Positions 23,063-31,109 are shown, numbered from the stretch's first letter. The stretch: DNA of 35,749 bases from Gemmatimonadota bacterium (GCA_003222195.1 QHVB01000034.1:76974-112722); one strand, 5' to 3'. The notes: generated from the sequence alone by a model not told the origin. Numbers and translations: made by a program.

Positions 23063-23589
23063 CAGTCTCCCCAGCCCATGCGCTGGCGGAGCGTAGTCAC
23101 ATGCGCGGTGTGATGGCGCCCGTGCCAGGCGTAGAGCGCGAGTAGCGTGTCGAGTGATGGCGTACCCCACTCCGGGTGTTTGATCGTGCGCGCAAAATCG
23201 GCGGGCCGCATCCCGCGCAGCAGCGTGACCCACCGCTGGTGCAGCGCCGCCAGCAGATCGAGGGACATGGCGATCGGCGCGCCGGTCTCCGGCGTCTTCG
23301 CCCAGTCCTTTTCCTCGTAGGTCTTGATGGCCGGCGAATCTTCCGTCAGCCCCCACTTGAAGCGGATATACGCGTTCATATGGCTGTCGGGCAGGTGGTG
23401 CGCGACCTGCCGCACCGTCCATCCGCTGCTGCGATACGGCGTGTCGAGCTGCGCATCGTTCAAGCCTGCCACCGCGCAGCGGAAGTTGGCCGGCGCCGCG
23501 GCGATCTGTTCGATGCAGGCATGCCGCTCGGCGTTCGACAGCGCGGTGACCGGCGTGAACTTGCCGATCGGATACCGCTCGTCGCTCAC
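23062..23589 (-). CDS. YfiT/BstA-type DinB-fold protein, putative metal-dependent thiol S-transferase
   Basis: This is a 175-residue four-helix-bundle protein of the DinB/YfiT superfamily. 'ERYPIGKF' at the N-terminus, 'LDTPYRSSGWTVRQVAHHLP' and 'DSHMNAYIRFKWGLTE' are hallmarks of YfiT (bacillithiol S-transferase BstA) proteins. Metal-binding histidines are His65 and the cluster 'HGRHHTAH' (156-163). In Firmicutes it joins bacillithiol to electrophiles. Whether this organism makes bacillithiol is unknown, so the thiol cofactor is open. The start is a GTG at 23589 that overlaps the stop of the DUF2911 gene (GTGA); the upstream open frame is a shadow. Confidence 0.88.
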   Translation of the reverse strand: MSDERYPIGKFTPVTALSNAERHACIEQIAAAPANFRCAVAGLNDAQLDTPYRSSGWTVRQVAHHLPDSHMNAYIRFKWGLTEDSPAIKTYEEKDWAKTPETGAPIAMSLDLLAALHQRWVTLLRGMRPADFARTIKHPEWGTPSLDTLLALYAWHGRHHTAHVTTLRQRMGWGD

Positions 23590-24185
23590 TGGTCGACTCG
23601 CCACGGGGTCGTCAGCTCCGTCGTGCCCCACTTGATGCGCAACGTGCCGCGCAGGTTGGCGTACCCCGTCGTCGGGTCCGGCGAATCCGGCACGAGATAG
23701 ATCGAGAGCGAGGGCTCCGGCTCTGCCATCGTCCGGCTGGTGAGGGCGACACGCCCGATGTCTTTCGTGGCATCGTGGTCGGTCCCCCACTGCCCCGTCC
23801 CGCGATTCGCGATCAGGGTGTAGCCGGTGCGCGTGTAGAGAATGAAGAGCGAGTAATCGCCGCGCGGGAGCTTCACGTCGCCCAGAGTGATGTCGAGGTC
23901 GGTGTGGAGCGTGGTGGCCATGTTCGCACCGAAGCGCCACACCGTGTCGAGCGGGATCAGCCCGCCTTCGACTTTGCGGCCGCGGGCGTGCGGTTGCCCG
24001 TACGAAATGGCGATGCGCGATGGACCGAAGAGGCTGGCGTCTTCCTCGAACCAGCGGTTGCCGATGTGGCGCGCGTTGAGGTGCACTTCGACCGAGGCCT
24101 GGCTGCTGGCCGCGATGCGGAGGGGCACGGCGGGTTGTTGCGCCTGCGCGACGATGACGGCCGGAATCAGCAAGCCAACGATCAT
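23586..24185 (-). CDS. DUF2911 domain-containing exported protein
   Basis: This is a 199-residue secreted protein. The signal peptide is 'MIVGLLIPAVIVAQAQ'. The mature part carries the DUF2911 pattern: 'ASVEVHL...SRIAISYGQPHARGRKV', 'LIPLDTVWRFGANMATTLHT', 'LPRGDYSLFILYTRTGYTLI' and a C-terminal 'NLRGTLRIKWGTTELTTPW'. Its function is not known; members are periplasmic or surface beta-sandwich proteins, common in Bacteroidota and Gemmatimonadota. The start is the ATG at 24185; the open frame continues upstream into the tRNA gene, which is not coding. It begins 46 bases after the tRNA-Ala gene on the same strand and overlaps the YfiT-like gene by four bases. Confidence 0.85.
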   Translation of the reverse strand: MIVGLLIPAVIVAQAQQPAVPLRIAASSQASVEVHLNARHIGNRWFEEDASLFGPSRIAISYGQPHARGRKVEGGLIPLDTVWRFGANMATTLHTDLDITLGDVKLPRGDYSLFILYTRTGYTLIANRGTGQWGTDHDATKDIGRVALTSRTMAEPEPSLSIYLVPDSPDPTTGYANLRGTLRIKWGTTELTTPWRVDQ

Positions 24186-24231
24186 TGCGGCTCCGAAGCG
24201 GTGGGCGTCGGAAAGATGGAAGCCGCGGGAG

Positions 24232-24304
24232 TGGAGCGGAAGGGATTCGAACCCTCGACCCCCTGGTTGCAAACCAGGTGCTCTCCCAACTGAGCTACCG
24301 CCCC
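24232..24304 (-). tRNA. tRNA-Ala(TGC)
   Basis: This is a 73-base cloverleaf. The acceptor stem GGGGCGG pairs with CCGCTCC and includes the G3-U70 wobble that identifies tRNA-Ala. The D-arm is GCTC...GAGC, the anticodon loop TTTGCAA (anticodon TGC) sits on stem CCTGG/CCAGG, the T-loop TTCGAAT sits on stem GAGGG/CCCTT, and the discriminator base is A. CCA is not encoded. The DUF2911-YfiT-CPXCG genes follow 46 bases later on the same strand with no clear terminator between, so read-through is possible. Confidence 0.97.
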
Positions 24305-24397
24305 CGCAACGAAAATAGAGACACGCGGGGTGGGCGGGTAGGTAACCGGGAGTTTACGTAGCTCGTGTGGCGCCGATGCGACATGCGAACACTCCAT

Positions 24398-24444
24398 TGG
24401 AACGATAAATCGACTGGAACGATTCCGCCGCTCCGGTATACCGG
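24398..24444 (+). promoter_or_regulatory. Repeat-rich leader of the tungstate/molybdate-binding protein gene
   Basis: A direct repeat TGGAACGAT occurs at 24398-24406 and 24415-24423. A perfect 12-bp palindrome CCGGTATACCGG occupies 24433-24444, 18 bases before the ATG. The palindrome includes TATACC, a possible -10. It is a good candidate operator, perhaps for the ModE-type regulator encoded by the second gene. It does not match the classical ModE box. Confidence 0.45.
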
Positions 24445-24462
24445 ACAGGGAGAGCGCATCGC

Positions 24463-25287
24463 ATGACACGACACACGCTCACACTCGTCTTCCTTTGCGC
24501 CGCGCAGGCAGCCTGCGCTCGCGACACGCAAGCAGCCCCGCTGCGCCTGGGCACGACGACGACCGTCGACCAGTCGGGCGCGCTGGCGTTGCTCGACTCG
24601 CTCCATCCACCGGTGTCGATTCGCGTCATTGTGGGTGCGTCAGGTACGATCATTCGCTCGGCGGCCGCGGGCGACCTCGATGTCGTCATCACGCATGCGC
24701 CGAGCCTCGAGCAGCGATTGCTCGTCGACGCGGGGCATGCGGCCCTGCGTTGTCCCTTCGTCGCGAGCCGCTTCGCGATCGTGGGACCCGCGGCCGACCC
24801 GGCGCACGTCGCGACCGCTGCTAGCGCCGCGGAGGCGTTTCGCGATATCGCCGAGCGGCGTGCTTCTTTTGTGTCGCGCGCGGATTCATCAGGCACGCAC
24901 ATCAAGGAATTGTCGTTGTGGAAGGCGGCCGGTCTCTCGCCCGCGGGATCCCGAAGTACCTGGTACGTGCAGGCCGGTGGGGATCAGGCAGCGACATTGC
25001 GCATTGCCGACGAGCGCGCCGCGTACGCGCTCGCCGATCTTCCGACATTTACGCGGCTCCAGGGCATCGCTCTCCATGTGCTCTTCACTGCCGACACGGC
25101 GCTCGGCAATCCGTACACGTTGTACGTGATGCGTTCGGCGGCAAACGACCGTGCTACACAATTCAGCGCTTGGGCGCTGGACGACTGGCGCACGAGGCTG
25201 CTCGCGGTGCGTCTGAGTGCCGGCGTGCCGGCGTTCGAGCCGTTGGCCGGTGGGTGCGCGGTGCCCGTTGCGGCCGCCGAACAGTAG
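24463..25287 (+). CDS. TupA-like tungstate/molybdate-binding lipoprotein
   Basis: This is a 274-residue extracellular solute-binding protein. The signal ends 'FLCAAQAACARD', a probable lipoprotein signal with an acylated Cys near residue 19. The mature part opens 'LRLGTTTTVDQSGALALLDS', the oxyanion-binding start typical of TupA, continues with 'DLDVVITHAPSLEQRLL', and contains 'FVSRADSSGTHIKELSLWKA' and 'NPYTLYVMRS', all family marks. It should bind tungstate or molybdate outside the inner membrane and deliver it to a TupB/TupC importer. No permease or ATPase follows; only a ModE-like DNA-binding protein does. Tungstate and molybdate cannot be told apart from sequence. Confidence 0.85.
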   Translation: MTRHTLTLVFLCAAQAACARDTQAAPLRLGTTTTVDQSGALALLDSLHPPVSIRVIVGASGTIIRSAAAGDLDVVITHAPSLEQRLLVDAGHAALRCPFVASRFAIVGPAADPAHVATAASAAEAFRDIAERRASFVSRADSSGTHIKELSLWKAAGLSPAGSRSTWYVQAGGDQAATLRIADERAAYALADLPTFTRLQGIALHVLFTADTALGNPYTLYVMRSAANDRATQFSAWALDDWRTRLLAVRLSAGVPAFEPLAGGCAVPVAAAEQ

Positions 25288-25299
25288 CGAGGAGGTTGC

Positions 25300-25662
25300 A
25301 TGCTGTTTCCGGACCTGGTCCCACGCGCGCTCGTCACCCTGACGAAGCGCGGCGTTACGGTGATGGGAGAACGCGAGGCGCGGCTGCTGGAGGCTGTGGA
25401 CCGTGTGCGGTCGATAAAGGATGCCGCAGCAGAGGCGGGCATCAGCTACCGGACCGCTTGGAGTGTGATTCAGCAGATGGAACAGGCGCTCGGCCGGCCG
25501 ATGGTCGTCTCGCGCGCGGGCGGGTCAGGCGGCGGCGCAACGACGCTCACCGACGAATGCCGCCAGCTCCTCGGATTGTATCAGGACCTGCGACGCCACC
25601 TCGAAGAAAGCGTAACGCGCCTCGGGCAGAGCCCCGAGCTGGCCGTTCAGGCCGGCGACTAG
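25300..25662 (+). CDS. ModE-type winged-helix regulator, DNA-binding domain only
   Basis: This is a 120-residue protein with the LysR-like winged helix found at the N-terminus of ModE ('EARLLEAVDRVRSIKDAAAE', 'GISYRTAWSVIQQMEQALGR', 'GGSGGGATTLTDECRQLLGL'). Full-length ModE has two C-terminal MOP domains that bind molybdate; they are missing here, as in short ModE-like and TunR-like regulators with separate or no ligand domains. The start is the ATG at 25300 behind GGAGG (25291-25295). It is 12 bases after the binding-protein gene and probably controls it. The stop overlaps the convergent lipoprotein gene (CTAG). Confidence 0.85.
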   Translation: MLFPDLVPRALVTLTKRGVTVMGEREARLLEAVDRVRSIKDAAAEAGISYRTAWSVIQQMEQALGRPMVVSRAGGSGGGATTLTDECRQLLGLYQDLRRHLEESVTRLGQSPELAVQAGD

Positions 25663-26060
25663 CGGATCAGCGCCAGCGCGTATCCGCCCGGCAGCCCCCG
25701 GAGTTGGAAGCTCGGCGTCGCGACGCCCTGAATCGTCCCGCTGTACTGCGTCAGGTTCCCAACGTTCGCGACGCCGATCGTCAGGATCGTGGCGCCGTTC
25801 GTCAGCTGCCCGATGAGCGCAAATCGCGTCGAATTGCCGCCGAGCGTTTGTTGGAACAGCCGGAGGCCGGTGCCCGCCGTCGCGCTCGTCAACGGTGCCG
25901 GGCCGGTGATCGTGAACACGATCGCGGAGTCCAGCCCTGAGTTCGCCGACGTCAGCCGCACCTTGAGCTGGCCCGGCCCGGAAGGGCCGGTCGAATCTCC
26001 GCAGCTCAGCCCGACAACGACGATCGCGACAAGCAGCGCCGAACCGAAGAGCCGTTTCAT
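25659..26060 (-). CDS. Small lipoprotein, unknown function
   Basis: This is a 133-residue exported protein of unknown family. 'MKRLFGSALLVAIVVVGLSC' is a lipoprotein signal with Cys20 as the acylation site, followed by the spacer 'GDSTGPSGPG' often seen in lipoproteins of Gemmatimonadota. The rest looks like a beta-sandwich ('GQLKVRLTSANSGLDSAIVF'). The start ATG overlaps the stop of the M6 metalloprotease (ATGA, 26057-26060), so the two are made together and may work together on the cell surface. Confidence 0.8.
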   Translation of the reverse strand: MKRLFGSALLVAIVVVGLSCGDSTGPSGPGQLKVRLTSANSGLDSAIVFTITGPAPLTSATAGTGLRLFQQTLGGNSTRFALIGQLTNGATILTIGVANVGNLTQYSGTIQGVATPSFQLRGLPGGYALALIR

Positions 26061-28618
26061 TGCCGGCTTCCTTTCCGCTGCACCGCTTGGAGCACGGCCG
26101 CATTGAGTGGCGCGCCGGTGGCTTTGACCCAGGCCAGGAAGTCGCCGATGTCGAAGCTGCCATTGTTATTGCCGAGGTAATCGAGATAGCGGACCTGGTC
26201 CGCGTTGAGCGGCGCCGTAGGGCCGAGCAGCTGCGCGACGACGTCGCTCGTCGCGAGCGTCGGCGCAGTGACCGAGAGCGTGAAAGCGCGGCTCACCGTA
26301 CTGCAGGACGTCACCCTGGCGGTGTAGCTGAAGTTGCCGGTCTGCTGGGGGAAGCCAGAAACCACGCCAGCCGTACTCAGCGTGAGGCCCTGCGGCAAGG
26401 CGCCGCCGATCACGCTCCACACCGTGACGCCCCCACCACCGCTGATCTGCAGCGTGTCGGCATACTTCGCGCCCATGATCCCGTTGGGCCGAGCGTTCGC
26501 CGACGTGATCGTGGCGGCGCCTCCGAAGTTGGCGGTGAGCGCGTAGGGGCGACGCATCGGAACCGAGATCACGGAGTCGGTCGTGGTCGTATCACCGGTC
26601 CAGCCGCAGAAGCTGAGTCCTGAATCCACCGGCGTCAGCTGAACCGCCCGGCCATCCGGGACGAAATCTCCCGCCACCAGATTGATGGCTGTGTCCGCCG
26701 TGACGCCTCCGCCGCTCGTGTGCGTCGCTTGCAGCTTGAAATCGCGCCCTACGGTTGCGGTCAGGTTCGCGCCCGCGAGACCTCCGGTGATTGGGTGATT
26801 GATGGCGCCGCCATCCGACCAGCTCACGAAATGCCAGCGCGTCCGGCCGCTCGGCGCGAGCTGCCCATCGCTGAAACCGACCGTATGACTGGACCCGTTG
26901 TCGAGCAGATCGCGGAAAACGTTGAAGCTCGATCCATCGAATTGGATGACGGCACCCGTATCGCTGGCACGAGCCACGCTGAGGGAACCGAACCGCAACC
27001 GAAACGCCATCGTGCGGTCCGTAACGAGCTGGCGGATCGAGTCGACCGCCATACCCGCAAACGAACCGTCCACGTTCTTGAGTGCGGCCGGGTTGGTCCG
27101 GAAGACAAACGCCAGATTCCCTTGCGTGCCGGGATACGGGTCGCCGGCATCACCGCGATTCGAGCACCCGGCAAACATGGAAGTCGCGGGGCAGAAATTC
27201 GAGGACGATGCCGCAGCATCGAGATTGCCGAACGCGTCCGCCTGCATCAGCTCGAGACCGTGAATCGGTCCCGTATTCACGCTGTTGCCTGGCGTGGCGA
27301 GCTTCGCGGAGTCGACGTGCCAGATGAGCAGTCCGCCGCCGCAGCCCACCGGGTCACCCGCGCGGTGGCAGTGATACCGAATGAGAGCGCTATCGGACTG
27401 CTGTCGCTGGCGGTTTTCCAGCAGGAAATACTCGCCGCGCGGATTCGACCCCTGCACGCGGACGTAAAATGCGGTGTCGGACAACGGCGCGGCGTCGAAG
27501 CTGTAGGTGCCGGTGGTGGCGCTGAGCGGTGCGATCGTGATCCAGCCGAGCTCGTTGAGCGACCAGGCTTCCATGCGCGAGGGGCTCAGCGCGGTGGTGA
27601 AATTGCCCGAGCTCATGAGCCCCCACTCGCCGATGCCCTCGCTGACGTTGCCCGTGTCGTACAAATCGGGCAGCCCGAACCCATGCCCCGTTTCGTGTGC
27701 GACGGTGCCGATCGGCATGATCTCCGAGGCGGTGCAGGAGCTCGCGCCGCCGACGGCGGGCTGCAGGACATAGTCGCTGATCTTGACCTTCTTACCGGCG
27801 TGGAAGGGATCGTCGTCGTTCGTGGTGTACGTCGGCAGGGCAAAACGGTGCGCCCACAGATGGTTTTGCGGCGCACTCGATGGACCGCACTCACCGCCCA
27901 TCGCCTCGTGCATGAAGAGCACCAAGGGGACGAACCCCGTAGTGTCGACGTATTGCGAGAAGTCAACCGTGGCGTCGAGTTTTGTGAGCGCCTGCGTCAG
28001 CGCGGACTGCATCCGGCCGATGGCCGCGGAGCTGAACAAGCCGTTGCAGTTCGACGAGCCGTAGGGATTCGACGACTGGCACAGCGAGCTCGTGCCACCG
28101 GTGTAGTAGACCTCGTTGCTGTCGAGTGTCGTATAGCCGTAGGTCGTTCCTTTGATGTCGAACAGGCTGTCCGAGATCTGTTTGTAGAACGAGCGGTAGG
28201 TGTACGGCCTCCCCGCGGCCGCTCCCGCCGGCGTCGCACCAAACAGCACGGCGTCATAATCAGCAGCCGTGAAGGTCGCCGGTGGAGAGTCTTTGTAGCG
28301 GAAGAGAATGGCCGGCACGTTGAGGATGCCGCTGACTACCGTCGCCGACGCTTGGGGACCGACGGCCTGGCTCAGCCGTGGGACTCCCGGGCCGGCGGGG
28401 GCCGACGCGTTCAGCTCAGCGAATCGTCCGGCCGCGCGCAACCGGGCGCGGTTCGCGCGGACGGCGCGGGCCTGGATCCGCCAGACACCGTCCTTACGGA
28501 AATCGAATCCGGGAATCTCCCAGCGAGGGTGGCGCCGATCCTGCGCGGTTAAGACGGTTGGAAGCAGTGCGCACAACAGGGCTGTCACGCCCAGGTAGCG
28601 GACGACGTATGGCACCAC
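26057..28618 (-). CDS. Secreted M6-family metalloprotease with C-terminal dockerin-like segment
   Basis: This is an 853-residue exported protease. The signal peptide is 'VTALLCALLPTVLTAQ'. The zinc motif HETGH is at residues 308-312 (His308, Glu309, His312) in 'VAHETGHGFGLPDLYD', the mark of the M6 (immune inhibitor A-like) family; 'WGLMSSGNF' supplies the Met-turn. After the catalytic part come beta-rich domains, including a putative-Ig (He_PIG) repeat ('SGGGGVTVWSVIGGALPQGL'), and a final 'NNNGSFDIGDFLAWV' calcium-loop segment resembling half a dockerin. Start is a GTG at 28618 with GGAGG six bases upstream. It is likely an extracellular or surface protein-degrading enzyme; the lipoprotein downstream is coupled to it. 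Confidence 0.88.
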   Translation of the reverse strand: MVPYVVRYLGVTALLCALLPTVLTAQDRRHPRWEIPGFDFRKDGVWRIQARAVRANRARLRAAGRFAELNASAPAGPGVPRLSQAVGPQASATVVSGILNVPAILFRYKDSPPATFTAADYDAVLFGATPAGAAAGRPYTYRSFYKQISDSLFDIKGTTYGYTTLDSNEVYYTGGTSSLCQSSNPYGSSNCNGLFSSAAIGRMQSALTQALTKLDATVDFSQYVDTTGFVPLVLFMHEAMGGECGPSSAPQNHLWAHRFALPTYTTNDDDPFHAGKKVKISDYVLQPAVGGASSCTASEIMPIGTVAHETGHGFGLPDLYDTGNVSEGIGEWGLMSSGNFTTALSPSRMEAWSLNELGWITIAPLSATTGTYSFDAAPLSDTAFYVRVQGSNPRGEYFLLENRQRQQSDSALIRYHCHRAGDPVGCGGGLLIWHVDSAKLATPGNSVNTGPIHGLELMQADAFGNLDAAASSSNFCPATSMFAGCSNRGDAGDPYPGTQGNLAFVFRTNPAALKNVDGSFAGMAVDSIRQLVTDRTMAFRLRFGSLSVARASDTGAVIQFDGSSFNVFRDLLDNGSSHTVGFSDGQLAPSGRTRWHFVSWSDGGAINHPITGGLAGANLTATVGRDFKLQATHTSGGGVTADTAINLVAGDFVPDGRAVQLTPVDSGLSFCGWTGDTTTTDSVISVPMRRPYALTANFGGAATITSANARPNGIMGAKYADTLQISGGGGVTVWSVIGGALPQGLTLSTAGVVSGFPQQTGNFSYTARVTSCSTVSRAFTLSVTAPTLATSDVVAQLLGPTAPLNADQVRYLDYLGNNNGSFDIGDFLAWVKATGAPLNAAVLQAVQRKGSRQ

Positions 28619-28722
28619 TAAGAACCTCCGGAAGGAACGGCGTGGCCGGGGCTAGGACGAAGTCGCAATCTAGGCTACCACTCCGGGACGAGGAAAGGCT
28701 GTGCCAAGTCTCACATGGAGCC

Positions 28723-28751
28723 TTGCCATTTCGGGACGGCAGGGCTAACCT
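28723..28751 (+). promoter_or_regulatory. Candidate promoter of the sphingolipid operon
   Basis: TTGCCA (28723-28728) and TAACCT (28746-28751) are separated by 17 bases and lie 35 bases ahead of the GTG start of the serine palmitoyltransferase gene. The -35 is a 5/6 match; the -10 is weak but resembles the TAAGTT seen before the ErpA-like gene. Confidence 0.4.
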
Positions 28752-28785
28752 GTACCACCGCCTACCCATAGAGAACCGAGGCTTC

Positions 28786-29991
28786 GTGCGCACAGAGACC
28801 CTGCAGCATATCGCGCTGTTCGACAAGTGTAAGAACTTCACCCGGGCGCGCGAGGTCCAGGCTGCGGGGCTGTATCCCTATTTCAAACCGATCTCCCGCT
28901 CGGAAGACACCGTCGTCGTTATCGAAGGCCAAGAGCGGATCATGATGGGGTCGAACAATTACCTCGGCCTGACCCATCATCCGGAAGTCCTGGCGGCCGC
29001 GCGGGCGGCCCTCGAGCGCTACGGCTCGGGATGCACCGGCAGCCGCTTCCTCAACGGCACCCTCGATCTGCACGAGCAGCTCGAAACCGAGCTCGCGGAG
29101 TTCTTCAATAAGGAGTCGTGCCTCGTCTTCTCGACGGGGTACCAGGCCAACCTGGGCGTGATTTCAGGCCTGGTGGGTCGCAGCGACGTCGTCTTCCTGG
29201 ACAAGCTGGACCACGCCTCGATCGTCGATGGCGCCAAGATGTCGCACGGCGAGACCATGCGCTTCAACCACGGCGACCTGGCCGGCCTCGAACGCAAGCT
29301 CCAGAAGCTGCCCGAGGGCACCGGGACGATGGTCATCGTCGACGGGGTGTATTCGATGGAAGGCGACATCGCCGACGTGCCTGGCCTGCTGCGTGTCTGC
29401 CAGAAGTACGGCGCCGCGCTCGCCGTCGATGATGCGCACTCGGTCGGCGTGCTCGGCCCCAACGGCAACGGTACCGCGGCGCATTTCGACCTCGTGGAAG
29501 AGGTGGACCTGATCGTCGGCACCTTCTCGAAGTCGCTGGCCTCGATCGGCGGGTTCGCGACGGGATCGGAAAGCGTCATCCACTATCTCCGCCATCACTC
29601 GCGACCCTTGATCTTCACCGCCGCGCTGCCGCCCGCCAACACGGCCGGCGTGCTCGCGGCGTTGCACGTGCTGCAGCGCGAGCCGGAGCGGCGCGAGCAG
29701 CTGTGGCGCAACACGCGTCACCTGCAGGAGGGCCTGCGGTCCCTCGGCTTCGACATCGGTCCGACGGAGACGCCGATCGTGCCGGTGCTGATCGGGCCGC
29801 TCGAGAAGACCTTCTTGTTTTGGCGGAAGCTGTTCGATGACGGCGTGTTCACGAACCCCGTGGTGCCGCCCGCCGTGCCGCCCTCGCAATGCCGGTTGCG
29901 CACCAGCCTGATGGCGACCCACACGGCCGACCAGATCGACCTCGCCCTCGAGGTGTTCGGCCGCCTCGGAAAAGAGCTGGGGGTCATCTGA
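28786..29991 (+). CDS. spt: Serine palmitoyltransferase (alpha-oxoamine synthase family)
   Basis: This is a 401-residue PLP enzyme that should condense L-serine with palmitoyl-CoA or acyl-ACP to 3-ketodihydrosphingosine. PLP lysine is Lys249 in 'GTFSKSLASIGGF'. The 'TFSKS' form is typical of serine palmitoyltransferases, whereas BioF and Kbl usually read 'TLGKA'. Other family marks are 'GSNNYLGLTHHPEV', 'YGSGCTGSRFLNGTLDLHEQ', 'VDDAHSVGVLG' and 'DKLDHASIVDG'. Start is a GTG at 28786 with GAGG four bases upstream; the longer open frame is antisense to the protease gene. It heads a four-gene coupled set. 8-Amino-7-oxononanoate synthase is the alternative, but no bio genes are nearby and the neighbours fit sphingolipids. 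Confidence 0.88.
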   Translation: MRTETLQHIALFDKCKNFTRAREVQAAGLYPYFKPISRSEDTVVVIEGQERIMMGSNNYLGLTHHPEVLAAARAALERYGSGCTGSRFLNGTLDLHEQLETELAEFFNKESCLVFSTGYQANLGVISGLVGRSDVVFLDKLDHASIVDGAKMSHGETMRFNHGDLAGLERKLQKLPEGTGTMVIVDGVYSMEGDIADVPGLLRVCQKYGAALAVDDAHSVGVLGPNGNGTAAHFDLVEEVDLIVGTFSKSLASIGGFATGSESVIHYLRHHSRPLIFTAALPPANTAGVLAALHVLQREPERREQLWRNTRHLQEGLRSLGFDIGPTETPIVPVLIGPLEKTFLFWRKLFDDGVFTNPVVPPAVPPSQCRLRTSLMATHTADQIDLALEVFGRLGKELGVI

Positions 29992-29996
29992 CCGCA

Positions 29997-31109
29997 GTGG
30001 AGATCGTGCCCGTCTCCGACGGGCGCGGTCTCGATCGCTTCATCGCCTTCCCGTACGACCACTACCGTGCCGATCCGCTGTGGGTGCCGCAGCTGCGCCG
30101 CGACATACATACGCTGTTATCCCCGTCCAAGAACCCGTTCTTCCAGCACGCCGAGGCGCAATATTGGATCGCCCGCCAGTCGGACGGTCGGACGGTCGGA
30201 CGGATCGGGGCCATCAAGAATGACATGCACAATCGCGAGCATCAGGATCGCGTCGGATTCTATGGCTTCTTCGAATCAATCAACGATCAAACCGTAGCGA
30301 ACGCGCTCTGGGACACCGCCGCAGCGTGGCTCACACAGCGGGGCTTCGACACCATGCGGGGGCCGATGAGCCCGTCGGTCAATGACGAATGCGGCCTGCT
30401 GATCGCGAACAACGGCACGCCGCCGTCGCTCATGATGCCGTACAACTTTTCGTACTACCAACAGCTGCACGAACGCTACGGCTTTACCAAGGCCAAGGAC
30501 CTACTGGCCTACGATGGAGGGGGCGCGGAATCCGCCCCGGAGCGGTTCCTGCGGATCGGCCGTCGCGCGCTCGGGCGCAACGGCATTACGCTGCGCACCC
30601 TCGACATGAAGCGCTTCGACGCCGAGGTGGAGCTCATCAAGAAGCTCTACAACAGCGCCTGGGAGAAAAACTGGGGCTTCGTGCCGTTGACCGACGCGGA
30701 GATCGATCATCTCGCCAAACAGCTGAAGCCGATCGTCGTGCCGGACCTCGTCATTTTCGCCGAGCGTGGCAGCGAGGTCGTGGGATTCGCCGTGAGTCTC
30801 CCAGATTTCAATCTCGCGCTCTTGCACAACCGCTCGGGCCGGATGTTTCCGGGCATTCTCAAAGTGCTGTGGTACTCGCGCAAGATTCACCGCGCCCGCG
30901 TCATGCTGCTCGGCGTGATTCCGGAGTTTCGCGGCCGCGCCATTGACGCGGTGCTGTACCACCGCACCTGGGAAAACTCGGTGAAGCACGGCATGCCGAG
31001 CGGTGAGGCGGGATGGATTCTCGAAGACAACGCCTTGATGAACAAAGCCGCCACCCAGCTCGGCTTCCGCGTCTCCAAGACCTACCGCGTCTACGACAAA
31101 CCGCTGTGA
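29997..31109 (+). CDS. GNAT-fold acyltransferase resembling bacterial ceramide synthase (bCerS)
   Basis: This is a 370-residue protein with no membrane helix. The C-terminal half shows a GNAT pattern: 'VMLLGVIPEFRGRAIDAVLY' is the acyl-CoA-binding strand and loop, and 'AGWILEDNALMNKAATQLGF' follows. Length and position next to serine palmitoyltransferase match the bCerS described for Caulobacter, which N-acylates 3-ketosphinganine. Assignment is from family shape and context. The start chosen is the GTG at 29997, five bases after the upstream stop; a CTG at 29988 is also possible. The segment 'RQSDGRTVGR' is encoded by the 8-bp GGTCGGAC repeats also seen at the symporter end. Its stop overlaps the next gene (GTGA). 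Confidence 0.75.
   Translation: MEIVPVSDGRGLDRFIAFPYDHYRADPLWVPQLRRDIHTLLSPSKNPFFQHAEAQYWIARQSDGRTVGRIGAIKNDMHNREHQDRVGFYGFFESINDQTVANALWDTAAAWLTQRGFDTMRGPMSPSVNDECGLLIANNGTPPSLMMPYNFSYYQQLHERYGFTKAKDLLAYDGGGAESAPERFLRIGRRALGRNGITLRTLDMKRFDAEVELIKKLYNSAWEKNWGFVPLTDAEIDHLAKQLKPIVVPDLVIFAERGSEVVGFAVSLPDFNLALLHNRSGRMFPGILKVLWYSRKIHRARVMLLGVIPEFRGRAIDAVLYHRTWENSVKHGMPSGEAGWILEDNALMNKAATQLGFRVSKTYRVYDKPL
30178..30201 (+). repeat. Three 8-bp units of the GGTCGGAC repeat inside the bCerS-like gene
   Basis: AGTCGGAC is followed by two GGTCGGAC units, encoding the residues SDGRTVGR. The same unit and nearly the same peptide occur at 5574-5605, at the end of an unrelated symporter gene. The array is in frame but 24 bp does not disturb the fold pattern. 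Confidence 0.88.

Noticed and set aside
24186-24272. N-terminal extension of the DUF2911 protein
   Set aside because: It would be translated from the tRNA-Ala gene; the signal peptide begins at the ATG at 24185.
26720-28552. 610-aa open frame on the plus strand
   Set aside because: It lies antisense to the M6 protease, is Arg/Gly/Ala-rich with no domain pattern, and is a typical high-GC shadow frame.
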